From Dyella mobilis (lineage in GTDB: Bacteria > Pseudomonadota > Gammaproteobacteria > Xanthomonadales > Rhodanobacteraceae), in the NCBI RefSeq assembly GCF_016904945.1, contig NZ_JADIKF010000038.1:416241-480240 (forward strand): a stretch of 64,000 bases of DNA, written 5' to 3'. The notes below the pieces were generated by a model. It made no database searches and was not told where the DNA came from. It saw only the letters and a list, made by a program, of their open reading frames with translations. A program made the position numbers and the translations under genes. Positions 10,924-19,282 of this stretch are shown piece after piece. Numbering within the stretch: the stretch's first letter is position 1; every line of letters starts with the position of its first letter.

Positions 10924-12261
10924 TCAACCTGTAAGCGTACGAATCAGTTGTTCCCAGTCTTGTCGCATGCGGGTATCGGTTTCGCACAGTTTCTTGATGG
11001 TGCGGCAGGCGTGCAGGACCGTGGTGTGGTCCCTGCCGCCGAAGGCTTCGCCTATTTCGGGGAGGCTGTGTTCGGTCAGCTCCTTGGACAGGGCCATGGC
11101 GATCTGGCGCGGCCGTGCCAGGGAGCGGACGCGGCGCTTGGACAACAGATCCTGCAGGCGCACCCCGAAATACTCGGCAACGATCTTCTGGATGTTCGGC
11201 ACAGTCACTGCCTGTGCGTGTGTCGCCAGCAGATCGCGCAGCGTCTCCTCCGCAAAGTCGGTGGTGATCGGCTTGCCATAGAAGTTGGCGCGCGCCGCCA
11301 AGGTGTTGAGGGCGCCTTCCAGGTCGCGCACGTTGGAACGAATCCGCTTGGCCAGCAGCATGGCCACGTTCTCGCTCACCGAAACCCCCTTGTCGTGGGC
11401 TTTGGCCAGCAGGATCGCCGCGCGCGTTTCGAAGTCGGGCGGTTCGATCGCCACCGACAAGCCCCAACCGAGGCGCGACTTCAAGCGAGGCTCCAGCTTG
11501 TCCACTTCCTTCGGATAGCGGTCGCAAGTAAGGATGATTTGCTGCTTGGATTCGAACAACGCGTTGAAAGTATGGAAAAACTCTTCCTGCGTCGTGTCTT
11601 TGCCGGCAAAGAACTGGATATCGTCGATCAACAGCGCATCCACAGAACGGAAGCGGCGCTTGAACTCGTCCATGCTCTTGGTGCGCAAGGCCTCGATCAT
11701 CGAACCCACGAATTGTTCGGAGCGCAGGTACATGACCTTGCAATGAGGATTGTGCTCGCGCATCAGATTGCCGGCGGCGTGCATCAAATGCGTCTTGCCC
11801 AGGCCGGTGCCGCCGTAAAGCAGCAACGGGTTGTAGGCCCGGCCAGGGTTCTGCGCCACCTGCATGGCGGCTGCCTTGCCGAGCTGGTTGGACTTGCCCT
11901 CGACGAAGGTTTCGAAGGTGTAGTGCGGATCCAGGTTGTGGTTGAAGTTGGCCGGCGGCGGTTCGGCAACGGCAGCCGCCGGACGCGACGGCGCCGCTGG
12001 GCGCACATGGCCAACGCCATTGGCGCTGGAGCCGACTTCCAGACGCACGGGGACCTTTTGACCGTTGAGCAGGGTCAATACCGCCTCGATTCGCGGCAGA
12101 TAGCGTTCGCGAACGGCATCCAGCGTGTAGGGATTGGGCGCGTAAAGCTGAAGTCCGTCCGCGTCATCGCGTGCCTGCAACGGCATCAGCCAGGTGTGCA
12201 GGTCCTCGGCGCTCAATTCACCTTCGAGACGCTCCAGACAGCGCCGCCACAAATCACTCAT
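10924..12261 (-). CDS. dnaA: Chromosomal replication initiator DnaA
   Basis: DnaA binds 9-bp boxes at oriC and opens the DNA for helicase loading. The protein is 445 residues from the ATG at 12261, which gives the family start [17 protein letters not shown]. The frame is open upstream to 12354, but that part is not DnaA-like and overlaps the boxes described below. Visible motifs are Walker [15 protein letters not shown], Walker B LLIDDIQF, and the domain IV DNA-binding signature [15 protein letters not shown]. The linker domain II is short and Pro/Ala-rich ([14 protein letters not shown]). Confidence 0.98.
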   Translation of the reverse strand: MSDLWRRCLERLEGELSAEDLHTWLMPLQARDDADGLQLYAPNPYTLDAVRERYLPRIEAVLTLLNGQKVPVRLEVGSSANGVGHVRPAAPSRPAAAVAEPPPANFNHNLDPHYTFETFVEGKSNQLGKAAAMQVAQNPGRAYNPLLLYGGTGLGKTHLMHAAGNLMREHNPHCKVMYLRSEQFVGSMIEALRTKSMDEFKRRFRSVDALLIDDIQFFAGKDTTQEEFFHTFNALFESKQQIILTCDRYPKEVDKLEPRLKSRLGWGLSVAIEPPDFETRAAILLAKAHDKGVSVSENVAMLLAKRIRSNVRDLEGALNTLAARANFYGKPITTDFAEETLRDLLATHAQAVTVPNIQKIVAEYFGVRLQDLLSKRRVRSLARPRQIAMALSKELTEHSLPEIGEAFGGRDHTTVLHACRTIKKLCETDTRMRQDWEQLIRTLTG

Positions 12262-12334
12262 GGATACTTTCAACCACAGCAGGGGCGCTTTCGCGCAGGG
12301 TGGACCGGGAAGTCTAGCAGCAGACCCCGGGCAA

Positions 12335-12355
12335 CTATCCACGTGGATATCCACA
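12335..12355. promoter_or_regulatory. Cluster of three overlapping DnaA-box-like sites upstream of dnaA
   Basis: Within 21 bases there are CTATCCACG (12335-12343), ATATCCACG on the complement of 12342-12350, and ATATCCACA (12347-12355). They form two overlapping perfect palindromes, TATCCACGTGGATA and GTGGATATCCAC. They lie about 75 bases upstream of the dnaA start and 20 bases from the rpmH -35 box, a natural place for DnaA to repress its own promoter. Confidence 0.65.
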
Positions 12356-12375
12356 AGTTGCCGCTACGGTTCTAT

Positions 12376-12404
12376 TTGACACGGCTTCTGTCATTCCGCA
12401 TACT
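12376..12404 (+). promoter_or_regulatory. Probable sigma-70 promoter of rpmH-rnpA
   Basis: A consensus -35 TTGACA (12376-12381) is followed after exactly 17 bases by a -10-like CATACT (12399-12404). The rpmH ribosome site AGGAGGA starts at 12431 and the ATG is at 12442. Confidence 0.75.
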
Positions 12405-12441
12405 TCCAAATCTTTTTCACCCATTCACTTAGGAGGAAGCC

Positions 12442-12576
12442 ATGAAGCGGACCTTCCAGCCCAGCAAGCTCAAGCGCGCCCGCACGCACGGCTTTCGTGC
12501 TCGTATGGCCACGGCCGATGGTCGCAAGGTGCTCAACGCACGTCGCGCCAAGGGTCGTAAGCGCCTGATCCCATAA
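12442..12576 (+). CDS. rpmH: 50S ribosomal protein L34
   Basis: L34 is a small basic protein of the large ribosomal subunit. The 44-residue sequence starts [20 protein letters not shown] and ends [11 protein letters not shown], nearly all of it family consensus. A strong AGGAGGA ribosome site begins 11 bases upstream of the ATG. It is divergent from dnaA and directly precedes rnpA, the standard bacterial order. Confidence 0.98.
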   Translation: MKRTFQPSKLKRARTHGFRARMATADGRKVLNARRAKGRKRLIP

Positions 12577-12588
12577 GCATTCGCGCAG

Positions 12589-12969
12589 ATGGCTACCGCC
12601 GGCCTGCCGCGCGAGGCGCGGATTCGCCGAGCCGGTGACTTTGCCGCCTTGCGACAAGCCAGCGGCCGCCTCGGCGGCCGCTGTTTTTCTGTGCGCTATC
12701 GACAGAACGAGCTAGGCCACGCACGGCTGGGCCTGGCCATTTCCAAGCGGGTGTCCAAGCGCGCGGTCGAACGCAACCGCATCAAGCGCCTCCTGCGCGA
12801 GTCATTTCGCCGCATCCGCCACGAGTTGCCCCCGTTGGACCTGGTGTTCATGGCCCGCGAGCAGGCCGCCGGACTGCCAGGCCCGGAGCTTCTTGCCGAG
12901 CTCGATCTCCTCTGGCGCAAACTCGTGCCGTTGAAGCGCGGCGACGACACCTCCACAATCGCGTGTTGA
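12589..12969 (+). CDS. rnpA: Ribonuclease P protein component
   Basis: RnpA is the protein cofactor of RNase P, which trims the 5' leader of tRNA precursors. The 126-residue protein carries the RNR motif region SKRVSKRAVERNRIKRLLRE and the preceding ARLGLAISK. It starts 12 bases after rpmH and probably shares its promoter. In many bacteria yidD comes next; here only 61 non-coding bases separate rnpA from yidC. Confidence 0.96.
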   Translation: MATAGLPREARIRRAGDFAALRQASGRLGGRCFSVRYRQNELGHARLGLAISKRVSKRAVERNRIKRLLRESFRRIRHELPPLDLVFMAREQAAGLPGPELLAELDLLWRKLVPLKRGDDTSTIAC

Positions 12970-13030
12970 TCTTCCTTTTCCCACCCTCAGTGGCCCGCTG
13001 GTGCGGTGCCTCCTATCGGATCGCTACGCG

Positions 13031-14719
13031 ATGAATCAAACGCGCACCTTCCTCATGTTTGCCTTGATGGCCGTGTGTTTCCTGCTTTGGCAGGCATGGG
13101 AACAGGACTACGGCCCGCATCCGGTGACGGCCGCAACCCCTGCATCAGCGAATGCTTCCGGAAATACGGTTCCGGGCGCCGCGCCGGCGATTTCCAACGC
13201 CAGCACCGCTACCGAGGCGGGTTCCGCCCAGTCCCAGCTGATTACGGTCAGCACCGACGTGTTGCGACTCACCATCGACACGCGCGGCGGCAGCATCGTG
13301 CGTTCGGAACTGTTGAAATATCCAGTGACGCCGCGCACCAAGAAAGATCCCGATCCGGCGTCGATCCGCCTGTTGGACGACAGTGCGGCCGATTACTTCG
13401 CCGCGCAAAGCGGGCTGGTCAGCGCTGACGGTGCCGCACCGGACCACCGTGCGATCTTCCAGTCGGCACAAACCAGTTACGCGCTGGCCGACGGCCAGGA
13501 TGCGCTCAACGTGGATCTCACCTGGACCGATGCCAGTGGCATCAAGGTGGTCAAGCGCTACACCCTGCATCGCGACAGCTACGTGATCGATGTCGATCAA
13601 CAGATCAACAACGGCAGCAGCAAGAACTGGGACGGCAACGCGTACCGCCAGTTCCAGCGCGTCGATCGCCCCACGCCGGTGTACAGCAACTTCCTGCAGC
13701 GCATTTCCGATCAGTCGCGCTTCGGCTTCTTCGGCGCCGTCTGGTACAGCCCCGAGCAAAAATTCAACAAGCTTGCTTTCGACAAGTTTGAGAAGGACCC
13801 ACTGCAAAAGCAGGTCGCCGGCGGCTGGGTGGCGATGATGCAGCAATACTTCCTCGGCGCATGGATCCCGCCGGCGAAGGAAGCGGACAGCTTCTCCAGC
13901 GCCACGGTGAATGAGCCGGAAGGAAAGCAGCGCTACGTCATTCGCGCCGTGGGTCCGCAGATCAACGTGGCTCCGGGGCAACAGGCCAGCAGCAGCGCAC
14001 AGTTGTATTTGGGGCCCAAATTGCCGGATGCCCTGCAGACCATCGCACCCGGTCTGGAACTGACCATCGATTACGGCATGTTGAAGATCTTTGCCGAACC
14101 CCTGCATTGGGTGTTGGCCCAGCTCGACAAGCTGACCGGCAATTGGGGCGTGTCGATCGTCCTGCTCGTGCTGCTGATCAATCTGGTCACCTTCAAGTTC
14201 ACCAACGCCCAGTTCGAATCCGCCGCCAAGATGCGCAGGCTCAAGCCGCGCATGGACGCGCTGAAAGAACGCTACGGCGACGATCGCCAGAAGATGCAGC
14301 AGGCGATGATGGAGCTGTACAAGAAGGAAAAGGTGAATCCGGCTGCTGGCTGCCTGCCGTTGCTGATCACCATTCCGATCTTCTACGGCCTCTACTACGT
14401 GCTGCGCGATAGCGTGGAATTGCGCCAGGCGCCGTTCTTCGGTTGGATCCATGATCTTTCGGCGGCCGATCCCTATTTCGTGCTGCCGATCCTCTATACG
14501 GTCGTGATGCTGGTTCAGCAATGGATGATGCCGACCACGGCCGGCATGGATCCTACCCAGGCAAAGATGATGAAGTTCATGCCGCTGATGTTCGCGGTGA
14601 TCTTCCTGTTCTTCCCGTCGGGCCTGGTGCTTTACTACGTCGTCAACGGCCTGTGCCGCCTGCTGCAACAGACCTGGGTGACGCGCCGCGCCGAAGCGGC
14701 GCAGGCCAAGGCAGCCTGA
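13031..14719 (+). CDS. yidC: Membrane protein insertase YidC
   Basis: YidC inserts and folds inner-membrane proteins, alone or with SecYEG. The 562-residue protein begins with a transmembrane anchor (MNQTRTFLMFALMAVCFLLW). The large periplasmic beta-domain runs to about residue 345. The conserved 60-kDa insertase core follows, with several helices (LLINLVTFKF, PLLITIPIFYGLYYVLRDSV, FPSGLVLYYVVNGL). The ATG at 13031 fits the family N terminus. It is followed by mnmE, as in most proteobacteria. Confidence 0.97.
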   Translation: MNQTRTFLMFALMAVCFLLWQAWEQDYGPHPVTAATPASANASGNTVPGAAPAISNASTATEAGSAQSQLITVSTDVLRLTIDTRGGSIVRSELLKYPVTPRTKKDPDPASIRLLDDSAADYFAAQSGLVSADGAAPDHRAIFQSAQTSYALADGQDALNVDLTWTDASGIKVVKRYTLHRDSYVIDVDQQINNGSSKNWDGNAYRQFQRVDRPTPVYSNFLQRISDQSRFGFFGAVWYSPEQKFNKLAFDKFEKDPLQKQVAGGWVAMMQQYFLGAWIPPAKEADSFSSATVNEPEGKQRYVIRAVGPQINVAPGQQASSSAQLYLGPKLPDALQTIAPGLELTIDYGMLKIFAEPLHWVLAQLDKLTGNWGVSIVLLVLLINLVTFKFTNAQFESAAKMRRLKPRMDALKERYGDDRQKMQQAMMELYKKEKVNPAAGCLPLLITIPIFYGLYYVLRDSVELRQAPFFGWIHDLSAADPYFVLPILYTVVMLVQQWMMPTTAGMDPTQAKMMKFMPLMFAVIFLFFPSGLVLYYVVNGLCRLLQQTWVTRRAEAAQAKAA

Positions 14720-14728
14720 TAACGACGC

Positions 14729-14751
14729 GCGGGCGGCCAGGTGCCGCCCGC
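14729..14751 (+). terminator. Hairpin between yidC and mnmE
   Basis: A 9-bp GC stem (GCGGGCGGC and complement) with a 5-base loop lies directly after the yidC stop. It has no T-run, so it is at most a weak or Rho-assisted stop or an mRNA-stabilising structure. Confidence 0.45.
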
Positions 14752-14770
14752 CGCGGTTATGCTGATATCC

Positions 14771-16123
14771 ATGACCGCCACCGCTCCCAACGATGACACC
14801 ATTGCCGCCATCGCCAGCGCTCCCGGCGCGGCAGGCGTAGGCGTCGTGCGCGTTTCGGGTGCGAACGTACCGCAGATCGCGCTGGCTTTGTTAGGTCGAT
14901 CGCCGCAACCGAGGCACGCGCACCTTGCCGCGTTTCGCGGCGCAGATGGCCAATTGATCGATCGCGGGTTGTTGCTGCATTTCCCCTCGCCGGCTTCTTA
15001 TACCGGCGAACACGTACTTGAACTGCAAGGTCACGGCAGCGTGGTGCTGCTGGATCTGTTGTTGCGGCGCGTATGCGAGCTGGGCGCCAGGCTTGCGCGT
15101 CCGGGCGAATTCACCGAGCGCGCCTTCCTCAATGGCAAGCTGGATCTGGCACAAGCCGAAGCCGTCGCCGATCTCATTGCGGCGCGATCGCAAGCCGGCG
15201 CGCGCGCAGCCTTGCAGTCGATGGATGGCGTTTTCTCGCGCAAGGTGAATGCTTCGCTGCGAGCTCTCATCGCCCTGCGCGTACACGTGGAAGCGGCCAT
15301 CGATTTTCCCGAGGAAGAAATCGACTTCCTGGCCGACCCCGCGATCATGCAGAAGTTGGAAGCGCTGCGTGCGCAGTTGGATGACCTGCTGGTCGAAGCA
15401 CGTCGCGGCGTTCGGCTCAACGATGGCTTGCGCATCGCCATCGTGGGGCGGCCGAACGCAGGCAAGTCCAGCTTGCTCAATGCGCTGGCCGGCAGCGAAC
15501 GAGCCATCGTGACCGACATTGCCGGCACTACGCGCGATGTCGTGCGCGAAAGCATCAACCTGGACGGCTTCGTCTTGGAGTTGGCCGACACCGCCGGATT
15601 GCGCGACACGCACGATCCGGTGGAACGCGAAGGTGTGCGTCGTGCGCACGGAGAACGCGAAAGTGCCGACGTCGTCGTGCTCGTCAGCGATGTTCTGCAC
15701 GCCGAAACCGATCTGGCCTGGTTGAGGGATCTCCCGGCTTCGGCAGAGCGCATCGTGGTCATCAACAAGATCGATCTGGACAGTCTGCAAACCAGAGACG
15801 AGTGCCGCGATGGCGCTCGATGGTTGTGGATTTCCGTAAAAACAGGCGAAGGTCTAGCGGTGTTGCGTGAGCATCTCAAGCAACTTGCAGGTGCCGGCAG
15901 TGGCGAGGGAACTTTCAGCGCACGCAGGCGACACGTGTTTGCACTGGAGCAGGTAGCCGTTCACCTGGAGCATGCCGCCCGCGCGCTCATCGATATGCGT
16001 GCCGGCGAATTGGCGGCCGAAGAACTTCGACAAGCACAACATGCGCTGGGCGAAATCACCGGCACTTACACCAGTGATGATCTGCTCGGCGCGATTTTCA
16101 GCACTTTCTGCATCGGCAAATGA
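14771..16123 (+). CDS. mnmE: tRNA modification GTPase MnmE
   Basis: MnmE works with MnmG to install the carboxymethylaminomethyl (or aminomethyl) group on wobble uridine 34 of certain tRNAs. The 450-residue protein has the N-terminal folate-binding domain (GPG-like start IAAIASAPGAAGVGVVRVSG). The GTPase domain carries G1 GRPNAGKSS, G2 GTTRD, G3 DTAGL and G4 NKID. The catalytic C-terminal CIGK sits at the very end. Of several possible starts the ATG at 14771 fits best. It converges with rbsK with no gap. Confidence 0.97.
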   Translation: MTATAPNDDTIAAIASAPGAAGVGVVRVSGANVPQIALALLGRSPQPRHAHLAAFRGADGQLIDRGLLLHFPSPASYTGEHVLELQGHGSVVLLDLLLRRVCELGARLARPGEFTERAFLNGKLDLAQAEAVADLIAARSQAGARAALQSMDGVFSRKVNASLRALIALRVHVEAAIDFPEEEIDFLADPAIMQKLEALRAQLDDLLVEARRGVRLNDGLRIAIVGRPNAGKSSLLNALAGSERAIVTDIAGTTRDVVRESINLDGFVLELADTAGLRDTHDPVEREGVRRAHGERESADVVVLVSDVLHAETDLAWLRDLPASAERIVVINKIDLDSLQTRDECRDGARWLWISVKTGEGLAVLREHLKQLAGAGSGEGTFSARRRHVFALEQVAVHLEHAARALIDMRAGELAAEELRQAQHALGEITGTYTSDDLLGAIFSTFCIGK

Positions 16124-17020
16124 TCAATCGCGTTGTCGTGCGAGCAGCGCGTCGAGTTCGGCCGGACGCGGCATGCCGCCACGAGCGCCAAGACGCGTAA
16201 CGGACAGAGCGGCCGCGGCACAGGCTTTGCGCACGGCGATCGGCAAGCCCTCCTGCAAATACACGGCAAGCGCGGCATTGAACGTGTCGCCGGCGCCGGT
16301 GCTATCCGCGGCTTCAACTTTAAAACCGCTTTGATGCACAGGCGCGCCTTCTTCGCGGAACCAGGCGCCTTCAGCGCCGCGCGTCACGACCACCGGGCAC
16401 GGCGAGCGACGCATCAGCTCGCGAAAATCGATGGCTGGGTCCGCGCCCAGCAAGGTCGCCAATTCGTGCTGGTTAGGCGTGATGTAGCGCGCGAGCTTCA
16501 ACCAATCCGCCGGCAAAGCCTGAGCGGGCGCGGGATTGAGAATGACCGGCACCTGCGCCTGGTGCCCGATGCGCAGCGTGGCTTCCACGGTCTCCAGCGG
16601 AATTTCCATTTGCACGAGCACCACGTCAGCCCGGGTAATGACCTCCCGCGCGCGTGCGACGTGCCCGGGTGTCAGCCGTGCATTGGCGCCAGGTACGACA
16701 ACAATGGAATTTTCAGCGCCCGCCACGGTGATCGAGGCGGTACCGCTGCTGCAGTTTTCGACGTGAACCACGTGTTCGGCGTGGATGCCTTCCTCGAGCA
16801 GGGCATCGCGCAGCGGTTGGGCAAAATTGTCGTCGCCCACGGCACCTACCAGGTGTACTTCAGCGCCTAGCCGCGCGGCTGCAACGGCCTGATTGCCGCC
16901 CTTCCCGCCGTGCACGGAAAGAAAGCGCTCGCCGAGCAGGGTTTCGCCCGGCGCGGGAAACCGTTGCGCCAAGGTCACCAGATCCATGTTGATGCTGCCG
17001 ACGACAACGAGACGTGTCAC
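16124..17020 (-). CDS. rbsK: Ribokinase (PfkB family)
   Basis: This sugar kinase most likely phosphorylates D-ribose to ribose 5-phosphate. The 298-residue protein has the N-terminal PfkB signature HGGKGGNQAVAAARLG (37-52) and the C-terminal signature DSTGAGDTFNAAL with catalytic Asp D245. The NMD near residue 11-13 contacts the sugar in this family. No ribose transporter or LacI regulator lies next to it, so it may act in nucleoside salvage. Other PfkB kinases are the alternative, but the GGKGGNQA motif points to ribokinase. Confidence 0.9.
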   Translation of the reverse strand: MTRLVVVGSINMDLVTLAQRFPAPGETLLGERFLSVHGGKGGNQAVAAARLGAEVHLVGAVGDDNFAQPLRDALLEEGIHAEHVVHVENCSSGTASITVAGAENSIVVVPGANARLTPGHVARAREVITRADVVLVQMEIPLETVEATLRIGHQAQVPVILNPAPAQALPADWLKLARYITPNQHELATLLGADPAIDFRELMRRSPCPVVVTRGAEGAWFREEGAPVHQSGFKVEAADSTGAGDTFNAALAVYLQEGLPIAVRKACAAAALSVTRLGARGGMPRPAELDALLARQRD

Positions 17021-17091
17021 GTTTGCTCCCGCGTAGATACCTGACGCGCAGAGCGTAAAGCCACGACCGTCCAGGCGATAGTCGCGCCGTT

Positions 17092-17121
17092 GCCGAGAAC
17101 CGGCACGAGTCGGTTCCCGGC
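17092..17121 (-). terminator. Hairpin after the LTXXQ gene
   Basis: An 11-bp stem with one mismatch (GCCGAGAACCG against CGGTTCCCGGC) and an 8-base loop, 25 bases past the stop codon of the minus-strand gene. Confidence 0.5.
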
Positions 17122-17146
17122 AGACCTGCAGCGGCCTCGAAACGAA

Positions 17147-17626
17147 TTAGTGGCTGTCGCTCGAATCGGCATTCGAATTGCCGTTGGAGCTTCCCGTCGA
17201 TGATCCGGCGTTGCGCGCGTTCTGCGCGCGCTGCTTCATCTGTTGCTTCATGCTTGCGTATTGAGTTTGCTGCGCAGGTGTCAGTACGGCATTGATTTGC
17301 GTTGCCGTGTCCTGGCGGATGCCATGCAGTTTGGCATGCAGATCCTGCTTGGAGAGCGAGCTGTCGCCGCGGGCCGCCGCCAGCTGCTGTTGCTGGTTTT
17401 GCAGGATGGTGGTGATCTTGGTCGACTGGTCGGCGCTCAATCCCAATCGCTTGGTAAGGCGGGCGGCCTGTTTTTGGGGGTCTGGCGCCGTGTGTTGGGC
17501 ACCGGACGATGGCGAGCTGCTTGCGCCGGTGGAGGTGCTGTCCTGTGCAAACGCCAAGCTAGGCGCAAGCGTCACGGCGCCCACTGCAAGGGCAAGCAGG
17601 GCAAAACGCGAAGCGAGGATGTTCAT
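17147..17626 (-). CDS. Periplasmic LTXXQ/Spy-like protein
   Basis: A 159-residue exported protein resembling the Spy/CpxP group of periplasmic chaperones and stress sensors. It has a signal peptide (MNILASRFALLALAVGAVTL, cleavage after SLAFA) and a low-complexity Ser/Thr stretch. A helical core follows with two LTXXQ-like repeats (LGLSADQSTKITTIL and LTPAQQTQYASMKQQM). The tail is rich in Ser, Asn and Gly. The ATG at 17626 has a TGGAGA ribosome site; the longer open frame upstream lacks a signal peptide at its start. The chaperone role is inferred from the repeats only. Confidence 0.75.
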   Translation of the reverse strand: MNILASRFALLALAVGAVTLAPSLAFAQDSTSTGASSSPSSGAQHTAPDPQKQAARLTKRLGLSADQSTKITTILQNQQQQLAAARGDSSLSKQDLHAKLHGIRQDTATQINAVLTPAQQTQYASMKQQMKQRAQNARNAGSSTGSSNGNSNADSSDSH

Positions 17627-17807
17627 GCGATGTCTCCAGAATTCGTGGGTGAGCTCGCCGAAGGCCGGCAGTTGGAAAACGGTGAGCGCCACGCTGCGTT
17701 TACTTGCGCGCAAATTTTCTTCAGCCATTCGTAAGCTTTTGTCGACCCGGTCTTGAAAGGGATGCCGGCGGCCCCGACGCTTTCATTTTGCGTCCCGGAG
17801 CTGTCCC

Positions 17808-18494
17808 ATGATTGAGCTGTATTACTGGCCGACGCCGAATGGCCACAAGATCACCTTGTTCCTGGAAGAAACGGGTGTGCCGTACTCCATCAAGCCGGTC
17901 AACATCGGCAAGGGGGAGCAGTTCGAACCGGCCTTCCTGAAAATCTCCCCGAACAACCGCATGCCGGCGATCGTGGACAAGGCCCCCGCGGACGGCGGCG
18001 AGCCGCTTAGCGTGTTCGAGTCCGGTGCAATCCTGCAGTATCTGGCGGAGAAGACCGGCCGCCTTCTGCCATCGGATCTGCGCGGCCGCGCGACGGTGAT
18101 GGAGTGGCTGTTCTGGCAAGTGGGCGGACTTGGGCCGATGCTCGGCCAAAACCATCATTTCAATCGCTATGCGCCGGAAAAGATTCCGTATGCGATCGAC
18201 CGCTACGTGCGGGAAACGCGCAGGCTCTACGGCGTGCTCGACAAGCGCCTGGAAGGGCGCGATTTCATAGCCGGCAAGGAGTACAGCATCGCCGACCTCG
18301 CCGCCTATCCATGGACGGTATCGCACGAAGACCAAGGCATGAAGCTGGAGGATTTCCCGCATCTCAGGCGATGGTTCGAACACATCCGCGATCGTGATGC
18401 GACGAAACGGGCGTACGCGATCGGCGACGGCATCAAGGGCAAGCTCGATGCGCGAACGGATGAAGAGGCGCGGCGAAATCTGTTTGGACGGTGA
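17808..18494 (+). CDS. yfcG: YfcG-type glutathione S-transferase / disulfide reductase
   Basis: Nu-class glutathione transferase-like protein of 228 residues. In this class YfcG uses glutathione for disulfide-bond reduction rather than classic conjugation. The N-terminal thioredoxin-like domain has the class signature PTPNGHKITLFLEE (8-21) and the glutathione-binding ESGAILQYLAEKTG. The C-terminal helical domain has LFWQVGGLGPMLGQNHHF, nearly identical to E. coli YfcG as remembered. A strong terminator follows, so it is probably a single-gene unit. Confidence 0.88.
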   Translation: MIELYYWPTPNGHKITLFLEETGVPYSIKPVNIGKGEQFEPAFLKISPNNRMPAIVDKAPADGGEPLSVFESGAILQYLAEKTGRLLPSDLRGRATVMEWLFWQVGGLGPMLGQNHHFNRYAPEKIPYAIDRYVRETRRLYGVLDKRLEGRDFIAGKEYSIADLAAYPWTVSHEDQGMKLEDFPHLRRWFEHIRDRDATKRAYAIGDGIKGKLDARTDEEARRNLFGR

Positions 18495-18508
18495 GCCCGC
18501 CAAGTAAC

Positions 18509-18537
18509 AAAAAGCCCGCCATTTGGCGGGCTTTTTT
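18509..18537 (+). terminator. Rho-independent terminator after yfcG
   Basis: A 12-bp stem (AAAAAGCCCGCC and complement) with an ATTT loop and a T-run. It also faces the minus-strand gene that ends at 18558. Confidence 0.93.
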
Positions 18538-18557
18538 AGTCTTGCATCAACGTGCTC

Positions 18558-19181
18558 TCAATGCGCGTGGCCGACGCCGGAGTCGCCCTGCAACAGCGGC
18601 GGCGGTGCGCCGGCTACGGCGAGCAGCGACTGTGCGTAACCGTCTTCCATGGTTACCGTCGACACTTCGTCCCACGAGAAGAAAGAGGGCTCGCGCAGCC
18701 ACTCCGCATCCGGCGTGATTTCCTGCATGTTGAAGCCGTCTTCCTCGACGCTGACCAGGCGGCCGATGTAGCAGACCTCCGCCTCGTCCTCGCTATCCAC
18801 GTGCACGCCGATGACCGGCGCGATGGCGCTGGCCGCCTGGACCACATCGCGGATGCTGTCGAGCGGGAAGCTGCGTGGCAGGCGCGGCACCAGATTCTTC
18901 AGCACCAACGCCTTCTCCATGAAGATGTGATGCTTGTCCGGCGTTTCCAGCTCGCTGATGTCGCGATGCCGCATTACATACATGCCGTCGTAGGTCACGC
19001 CGTCGCCGACGACCCACAACAGGAAAAACTCCCGGCCGACGCTGCCCACATAACCGCAGAAGCTGCCGTGTTCGAGTTCGCCGCGCCATAGACGCACCAG
19101 TTGCTGCGTTTGTTGCGCTTCGCGGAGCTGCGCACGCTGGCCGGTGGTTTTCAGTTCGATAATCTTGCCCATGGTCACCAT
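18558..19181 (-). CDS. Conserved hypothetical protein
   Basis: A 207-residue cytoplasmic-looking protein that I do not recognise. It has no signal peptide or membrane helix. The sequence is of mixed alpha/beta character with a fairly acidic middle (HVDSEDEAEVCYIGRLVSVEEDGF), a Trp-rich segment (LREPSFFSWDEVSTV) and a tail ending GVGHAH. Two ATG codons nine bases apart (19181 and 19172) are possible starts. The coding strand has normal codon use and clear flanks, so it is likely a real gene. It is followed by the bidirectional terminator shared with yfcG. Confidence 0.7.
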   Translation of the reverse strand: MVTMGKIIELKTTGQRAQLREAQQTQQLVRLWRGELEHGSFCGYVGSVGREFFLLWVVGDGVTYDGMYVMRHRDISELETPDKHHIFMEKALVLKNLVPRLPRSFPLDSIRDVVQAASAIAPVIGVHVDSEDEAEVCYIGRLVSVEEDGFNMQEITPDAEWLREPSFFSWDEVSTVTMEDGYAQSLLAVAGAPPPLLQGDSGVGHAH

Positions 19182-19282
19182 TTTACCAGAGGGGTTCCAA
19201 CGGCTTGTTTACAGCCCGCTAAGCGCTACTGGTTGTTAATTTTCCTATGTTAAAACAATAAGTTACGGAGACTGGCAAGCGC

